From the NCBI RefSeq assembly GCF_008705135.1, contig NZ_CP023694.1, positions 9,089,001 through 9,153,000 of the forward strand: 64,000 bases of DNA, written 5' to 3'. The position numbers and the translations under genes were made by a program. Each line of letters starts with the position of its first letter. Position 1 is the stretch's first letter. Under the pieces are notes generated by a model, which saw only the letters and a program-made list of their open reading frames with translations, did no database searches and was not told the DNA's origin. This DNA is from Streptomyces coeruleorubidus (GTDB lineage Bacteria; Actinomycetota; Actinomycetes; Streptomycetales; Streptomycetaceae). This document shows positions 58,600 through 64,000 of this stretch, in pieces.

Positions 58600-59487
58600 C
58601 TACCGCGCCAGAGGATCGGTAGGGGCGGCACCGTCCTGGGAGGCGGCCCAGGAGGCGAGGAGGCGCAGGGCTTCTTCGGAGGGCGAGCCGGGTTCGGCGG
58701 TGTAGATGAGGAGGGTGAGGCCGGGTTCGTCGTCCACGGCAGAGCCGTGCCAGGCAAGGGTGAGGTCGCCGACGACCGGGTGGTCGAAGCGTTTGACGCC
58801 GGTACCGTGACGGCGGACGTTGTGGGAGCCCCAGCGGGTGCGGAAGGCGTCACTGCGGGTGGACAGCTCGCCCACCAGGTCGTGGAGGTCCTTGTCGTGC
58901 GGGTTGCGGCCCGCCTCGGTGCGCAGCACGTCCACGGTCATGTCGGCAATGAGGTCCCAGTCCGGGTAGAAGCGGCGGGCCGCCGGGTCGAGGAACTGGA
59001 AGCGGGCCATGTTCGGCGGCTGGGTGTCGCTGTCGTAGATGTCGGCGAAGAAGGCGCGGGCCAACTGGTTGACGGCGAGCAGGTCCAGGCGGCCGTTTGT
59101 CACGAACGCGGGCCCGGCGGTGACGGCGTCCAGGGCCCACTGCAGGCTCTTGGGCAGGGTTGTCTGTCGGCTGGAACGTGACCGGGGTCGGGCAAGCGTG
59201 TCAGAGCCTTCCTGTGCCTGGGCCAGGTGCAGCAGATGAGCCCGTTCGACCTCGTCCAACTGGAGTGCGCGGGCGACCGATTCGAGCACCGCGGGGGAGA
59301 CACCGGCCAGGTTGCCGCGCTCCAGCTTGCCGTAGTAGTCGACGCTGACGTCGGCCAGCGTGGCGACCTCGCTGCGGCGCAGGCCGGGCACGCGGCGCCG
59401 GGTGCCGGACGGCAGCCCGGCCTGCTCCGGGGTGATCTTGGCTCTCCGCGAGGTGAGGAACTCGCGGACTTCGTCACGGTTGTCCAC
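58600..59487 (-). CDS. XRE family regulator with MmyB-like ligand domain
   Basis: A 295-residue XRE/MmyB-type regulator: HTH in VREFLTSRRAKITPEQAGLP and RRSEVATLADVSVDYYGKLERG, then the ligand domain with LQWALDAVTAGPAFVTNGRLDLLAVNQLARAFF and HPVVGDLTLAWH. The GTG start at 59487 lies on the other side of a perfect 17-nt palindrome from the alcohol dehydrogenase, which it probably represses. It is paralogous to the gene at 61693; the two bracket the dehydrogenase and reductase. Confidence 0.9.
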   Translation of the reverse strand: MDNRDEVREFLTSRRAKITPEQAGLPSGTRRRVPGLRRSEVATLADVSVDYYGKLERGNLAGVSPAVLESVARALQLDEVERAHLLHLAQAQEGSDTLARPRSRSSRQTTLPKSLQWALDAVTAGPAFVTNGRLDLLAVNQLARAFFADIYDSDTQPPNMARFQFLDPAARRFYPDWDLIADMTVDVLRTEAGRNPHDKDLHDLVGELSTRSDAFRTRWGSHNVRRHGTGVKRFDHPVVGDLTLAWHGSAVDDEPGLTLLIYTAEPGSPSEEALRLLASWAASQDGAAPTDPLAR

Positions 59488-59522
59488 ACCCCTGACCGTA
59501 CGACGTCCGCGCGGCCGTAGGG

Positions 59523-59539
59523 ATGTACTGCCAGTACAT
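59523..59539. promoter_or_regulatory. Perfect 17-nt palindrome, probable XRE/MmyB operator
   Basis: ATGTACTGcCAGTACAT has perfect 8-base arms around a central C. It lies in the 165-base divergent region between the XRE/MmyB gene and the alcohol dehydrogenase. Confidence 0.7.
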
Positions 59540-59652
59540 GGTTCAACAGCAACTGGTTGCCCGCGCGAAACGGGAGTTCCCTGAATGACGTGGCACTCAG
59601 CCGCCCGGCCGTGCGACGCGGCCGGACCCCCGTTCACAAGGAGCAACCCACC

Positions 59653-60675
59653 ATGCGTGGTGTCGTGATGCACGCCCCCGGTGACTTCCGGGTGGAGGAG
59701 CGCGAAGAGCCGAGGATCCTCAAGCCCACGGACGCGATCATCCGAGTGGCGGCGGCCTGTGTGTGCGGCTCGGACCTGTGGCCCTACCGCGGGGCCGAGC
59801 CCTTCGAGGCTCGCTCCCCGATAGGCCACGAGTACGTGGGCGTGGTGGAGGAGGTCGGCAGCGCCGTCACCACCGTCCAGCCCGGCCAGTTCGTGGTCGG
59901 CGGCTTCTCCACCTCGGACAACACCTGCGCCAACTGCCGCGCCGGCTACCAGACGTCCTGCGTCCAGCGGGAGTGGATGAACGAGATGGGCGCCCAGGCG
60001 GAGCGACTGCGCGTCCCGCTCGCCGACGGCACCCTCGTCGCCACCCCGGGCACCCCCGACGCCGACCTGATCCCCAGCCTGCTCACTGCCTCCGACGTGC
60101 TCGGCACCGGCTGGTTCGCAGCCGTCGCCGCCCAGGCCGGACCGGGCAGGACGGTCGCCGTGGTCGGCGACGGCGCGGTCGGCCTGCTCGGCGTGCTCGC
60201 CGCCAAGCAGCTCGGCGCCGAGCGGATCATCGCCATGAGCCGCCACGCCTCCCGCCAGAAGCTGGCCCTGGACTTCGGCGCGACCGACATCGTCACCGAG
60301 CGCGGTGACGCAGGCGTCGAAAAGATCAAGGAACTGACCGGCGGCTTGGGCGCGCACTCGGTCATCGAGGCGGTCGGCACCCAGGAGTCGATGCTCCAGG
60401 CGATCCGCTCCACCCGTCCCGGCGGCCATGTCGGCTACGTCGGTGTCTCCCACGACGTCACCCTCGACGGCCAGGAGCTGTTCTTCTCCCACGCCCACCT
60501 GCACGGCGGCCCCGCCCCGGTCCGCCGGTTCCTGCCGCAGCTGATCGACCTCATCTGGAACCGGGAGATCGACCCGGGCAGGGTCTTCGACCTCACTCTC
60601 CCCCTCGACCAGGCCGCCGAGGCCTACCAGGCGATGGACGAACGCCGCGCCATCAAGGTCCTGCTGAAGCCCTGA
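59653..60675 (+). CDS. Zinc-dependent alcohol dehydrogenase
   Basis: A 340-residue medium-chain dehydrogenase. Catalytic-zinc ligands are in VCGSD (Cys) and GHEYVG (His, Glu); the structural loop reads CANCRAGYQTSC, which has three of the four usual Cys, so the second zinc may be weaker. The cofactor motif is GDGAVGLLGVL. It resembles glutathione-independent formaldehyde/threonine-type dehydrogenases. ATG 59653 follows AAGGAG. It is intact, unlike the truncated paralogue at 21410, and begins an operon with the reductase. Confidence 0.9.
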   Translation: MRGVVMHAPGDFRVEEREEPRILKPTDAIIRVAAACVCGSDLWPYRGAEPFEARSPIGHEYVGVVEEVGSAVTTVQPGQFVVGGFSTSDNTCANCRAGYQTSCVQREWMNEMGAQAERLRVPLADGTLVATPGTPDADLIPSLLTASDVLGTGWFAAVAAQAGPGRTVAVVGDGAVGLLGVLAAKQLGAERIIAMSRHASRQKLALDFGATDIVTERGDAGVEKIKELTGGLGAHSVIEAVGTQESMLQAIRSTRPGGHVGYVGVSHDVTLDGQELFFSHAHLHGGPAPVRRFLPQLIDLIWNREIDPGRVFDLTLPLDQAAEAYQAMDERRAIKVLLKP

Positions 60676-60707
60676 CAGGCCACGCCTCTCGAACGGACGG
60701 TGCGTGC

Positions 60708-61692
<985 letters not shown>

Positions 61693-61703
<11 letters not shown>

Positions 61704-62697
61704 AGCCGGCCCCGGGCCGACCGGCATGCCTGGGCGCCCTGCTGTCGCGTCGCCGAGTTCTTCCGGGCGGCGACCCGCCCGCGGCGTGGATCGCTGGAAT
61801 TCGAGCCCCGACCGCCATGCTGCCAACCGGGCCGACATCCGGGACTTCCTCGTCGGCCGACGAGCCAGGATCACACCGGAACAAGTCGGACTGCCCACGA
61901 ACGGCCCGCGGCGAGTGCCCGGGCTGCGGCGCGAGGAGGTCGCGCAGCTGGCTTCCATCAGCACCGACTACTACACGCGGGTCGAACAGGGGCGCATGCG
62001 GGCGTCGGTCACCGTCCTGGAAGCGGTCGCGCGGGCCCTGCGACTGGACGAGGATGAGCGCGGATACCTGTTCGACTTGGCCCGAGCAGCCGGTCCCGCT
62101 CGGCGTGCGCCTCGCCGCCGCAGGGATGTCGAGGTGCCGCCCTCCGTCCAGTGGATGCTCGACTCCATGACGAAGTCGTCGGCCTTCGTACGGAACGGCC
62201 GCATGGACGTCATCGCCCACAACGCGCTGTTCCGTGCCCTGCACGCGCCGATGTTCGACAGCGACACCGTCGACCGGCGTGGCCGACCGAACATCGCCCG
62301 CTACATCTTTCTCGATCCGGGCTCTGCCGATTTCTTCGTGGACTGGGAGGCCGCTGCTGTGACCACTGTCGCGCTGATGCGCGCCGAAGCCGGTCGCGAA
62401 CCCCGCGACCGGGCCCTGCGCGAGCTCATCGGCGAACTGTCCACGCTCAGCGCCCAGTTCCGCATCCAGTGGGCCGCACACCACGTCCGCATCCGCCACC
62501 ACGGCATCAAGCGACTGCAGCACCCCGACGTCGGTCGACTGGAGCTGGTGTACCGATCCATGGACCTGCCTCTGTCCGATCGTGCGGTGTACGACCTGAC
62601 TGTCTATACCGCCGAGCCCGGCACCTCTTCCGAAGACCGGTTCAAGCTCCTCGCCAGTTGGGCAGCGACGCAGCCGTCGGCCACAGAGCCCACCTGA
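61693..62697 (+). CDS. XRE family regulator with MmyB-like ligand domain
   Basis: A 334-residue XRE/MmyB-type regulator closely similar to the one at 58600 (LVGRRARITPEQVGLPTNGPRRVPGLRREEVAQLASISTDYYTRVEQGRM, then VQWMLDSMTKSSAFVRNGRMDVIAHNALFRAL and LTVYTAEPGTSSEDRFKLLASWA). The start is uncertain: ATG 61693 overlaps the reductase stop by 11 bases and has GGGAGAGG upstream, but ATG 61726 and GTG 61786 are also in frame and the conserved part begins near 61820. It may be co-expressed with the dehydrogenase operon. Confidence 0.85.
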
Positions 62698-62932
62698 CAC
62701 TAGAGTCACTGAGACTGGTCGGGCGATGACGCCCGTCGAGCTGTCGCGAACGTCCTGGTGATCGGCGTCCGAGGGGCCGGCGAAGTCGAGGCGGGCGTCG
62801 AGGGAGATGAGGATGCGGCCGCGGTCGACCTTGTCGAAGCGTTCGGTCCGCCCCCAGCGCATCAGCTCTAGGCAGTGCTTGAGATGTGCAGTCCCAGTCC
62901 GCTCAGTCCGCTGGCTGCATATTCTTGTGGCC
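62698..62932. other. Intergenic stretch
   Basis: The minus strand contains a frame with LELMRWGRTERFDKVDRGRI then LISLDARLDFAGP, which looks like the end of a protein, but no family comes to mind and the start is missing. Confidence 0.3.
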
Positions 62933-63550
62933 ATGACTGTCCGGCCTCCGGAGCCCTCTCCGCGCCCTGCACCATCAGAAGAGCTGCGCGCCTCTCACGA
63001 CGACCGGGAAGCAGTGGTGGAGCAGCTGCGCGACGCGGCAGCCGAGGGGCGAATCGATCTCGATGAACTGGATTCGCGCCTTGAGCAGGCGCTGACGTCC
63101 AAAACGTACGCCGAGTTGGCCGTACTGACCGCCGACTTACCGAGGCTGAATTCCACTGAGAGCCAGCCGCCGCTGGTGCTCAAGGGCGGCATGTACGGTG
63201 CGTCTCGAGGCCCCGGGTGCTGGGAGGTTCCCGGGCACGTGATCGCTCGCGGAGGCGTGGGGGGTGTGAAGGTTGACTTCACCCGGGTCGAGTGCCGCCT
63301 CACGGAGGTCGCAGTGGAGGCGTACGGGGAGACATCTGGTGTCACCATTGTCGTTCCCGACGGCTGGGCCGTAGACACCAGCTGCATGGATCCCGGCGTT
63401 GGCGGCCTGACGGACAAGACCACTCCCGACCGGCTCCCGGGATCTCCGCTGATCCGGCTCACTGGTTCCGGCGGCATGGCAGGAGTAGTCATCCGCCATC
63501 CCAACCGCCGGGAACGGCGCAAGCTGGACAGCAACCCGACGCAGGGCTAG
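62933..63550 (+). CDS. DUF1707 domain protein
   Basis: A 205-residue protein. Residues about 20-72 are a DUF1707 domain (RASHDDREAVVEQLRDAAAEGRIDLDELDSRLEQALTSKTYAELAVLTADLP), an N-terminal SHOCT-like bundle often found on membrane or regulator proteins. The rest is a beta-rich domain (VKVDFTRVECRLTEVAVEAYGETSGVTIVVPDGWAVD) like the cell-wall-active-antibiotics-response C-terminal domain, with no membrane helix. ATG 62933 lies close to a TATTCT -10-like hexamer (62920s), so the transcript may be leaderless. Confidence 0.78.
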   Translation: MTVRPPEPSPRPAPSEELRASHDDREAVVEQLRDAAAEGRIDLDELDSRLEQALTSKTYAELAVLTADLPRLNSTESQPPLVLKGGMYGASRGPGCWEVPGHVIARGGVGGVKVDFTRVECRLTEVAVEAYGETSGVTIVVPDGWAVDTSCMDPGVGGLTDKTTPDRLPGSPLIRLTGSGGMAGVVIRHPNRRERRKLDSNPTQG

Positions 63551-63571
63551 GACGCGTGCCGGGGTGTTGAT

Positions 63572-63591
63572 CAAGATCTGAAACGATCTTG
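63572..63591. terminator. Small hairpin after the DUF1707 gene
   Basis: CAAGATC (63572-63578) and GATCTTG (63585-63591) form a perfect 7-bp stem with a 6-base loop, 21 bases after the stop. Confidence 0.5.
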
Positions 63592-63689
63592 GAATGTGGT
63601 CCAGGACGTCGCCGGCGGCGAACCGGCCATGCTGGCGTCCCGACTTGTGGATGAGGCGTGGTTGTCTGCTGGCAGGCGAAGGGGCTTGA

Positions 63690-63708
63690 GTCTCCAGTAG
63701 GGGGAGAC
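63690..63708. promoter_or_regulatory. MerR-type operator
   Basis: GTCTCC (63690-63695) and GGAGAC (63703-63708) form a perfect inverted repeat just after a TTGAGT -35-like hexamer (63686-63691), the layout of MerR-activated promoters, directly before the MerR gene. Confidence 0.5.
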
Positions 63709-63722
63709 GCAAAGGTGGGGGC

Positions 63723-64000
63723 ATGGACGGCGACACGCTCTACTCGATCGGCGAACTCGCTCGGCGGACCGGTCTCACGGTCAAGACCATTCGGTTCTAC
63801 TCTGATCGCGGAATCGTGGCGCCGACGGACCGCAGCCCGGCCGGCTACCGCCTGTACGACATCAACGCCGTCGCACGCCTGGACCTCGTGCGGACCCTGC
63901 GCGAACTGGGACTGGACCTCCCCACGATCCGCAAGGTCGTGGACCGCGAACTCTCGCTTCCCGAGGTCGCGGAGGCGCACGCGGAAGCACTGGCAGTGCA
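63723..64000 (+). CDS. MerR family transcriptional regulator (cut by window edge)
   Basis: The first 92 residues of a MerR regulator that continues past the window. The winged helix YSIGELARRTGLTVKTIRFYSDRGIVAPTDRSPAGYRLYDINAVARLDLVRTLRELG is complete. It resembles the drug-binding or TipAS-like class, in which the C-terminal half binds a ligand, but that half is not visible. ATG 63723 is preceded by AAAGGTGGGG. The operator-like repeat upstream suggests autoregulation. Confidence 0.88.
   Translation, partial: MDGDTLYSIGELARRTGLTVKTIRFYSDRGIVAPTDRSPAGYRLYDINAVARLDLVRTLRELGLDLPTIRKVVDRELSLPEVAEAHAEALAV

Overview
The window is high-GC DNA with purine-rich ribosome binding sites, many GTG starts, 4-base stop/start overlaps and a very regulator-rich gene content (MerR, LacI, XRE/MmyB, PaaX, GntR, ECF sigma, LitR/CarH-type, AraC, MarR, HxlR, TetR). 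Together these suggest a Streptomyces or close relative, probably an accessory or chromosome-arm region. No rRNA, tRNA, ribosomal protein, CRISPR array or intact mobile element was seen. There are about twenty gene remnants, including pieces of IS5-, IS21- and possibly IS630-type transposition genes, so the region looks like it is being eroded by deletion.

Layout. 0-4 kb: a MerR regulator divergent from an NAD(P)-dependent reductase, a secreted tripeptidyl-aminopeptidase-type hydrolase, a beta-lactamase-fold serine hydrolase, and a collapsed PAS/SpoIIE phosphatase. 4-11.3 kb: a sugar-use locus with a GH1 beta-glucosidase coupled to a GH32-like beta-propeller glycosidase, divergent from a LacI repressor and followed by a lipoprotein/permease/permease ABC importer. 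11.3-18.5 kb: an orphan Imm49-like immunity protein, an aldo/keto reductase with its XRE/MmyB regulator, a membrane-anchored hydrolase, a GNAT plus PaaX pair, remnants of an MFS pump and an ECF41 sigma factor, and a cold shock gene. 18.6-26 kb: an aromatic-acid catabolic locus (AAHS-type MFS importer, remnant FAD hydroxylase, truncated alcohol dehydrogenase, FAA-family hydrolase, extradiol dioxygenase, orphan binding-protein-like protein, GntR/FCD regulator) tied together by repeated operator-like motifs.

26.1-28 kb: an MFS efflux pump behind an 18-bp palindrome, a 17-residue leader peptide and four alternately pairing RNA arms. 28-34 kb: an ECF sigma / DUF4397 surface protein / class F sortase / zinc-binding anti-sigma operon divergent from a LitR/CarH-type B12-binding regulator, with a 15-bp-arm inverted repeat between them, plus an SDR-DUF2867 protein followed by a ruined photolyase. 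34-43 kb: an inositol-monophosphatase-like protein, AraC, LysE exporter, small hydrolase, VOC proteins, a decayed ATP-dependent DNA ligase and a P-loop kinase fusion.

43-54 kb: MarR with a VOC/metallo-hydrolase/NTF2/PPOX operon, a radical SAM protein, HxlR with a divergent NmrA-like reductase, an HSL-type esterase, TetR, a secreted beta-propeller and an SDR with a truncated duplicate. 54-64 kb: a 922-residue secreted hydrolase with Calx-beta-like repeats, an XRE/MmyB - alcohol dehydrogenase - aldo/keto reductase - XRE/MmyB block around a perfect 17-nt palindrome, a DUF1707 protein and a MerR regulator cut by the window edge.

All functions come from reading the sequence and from remembered family motifs; no database search was run.
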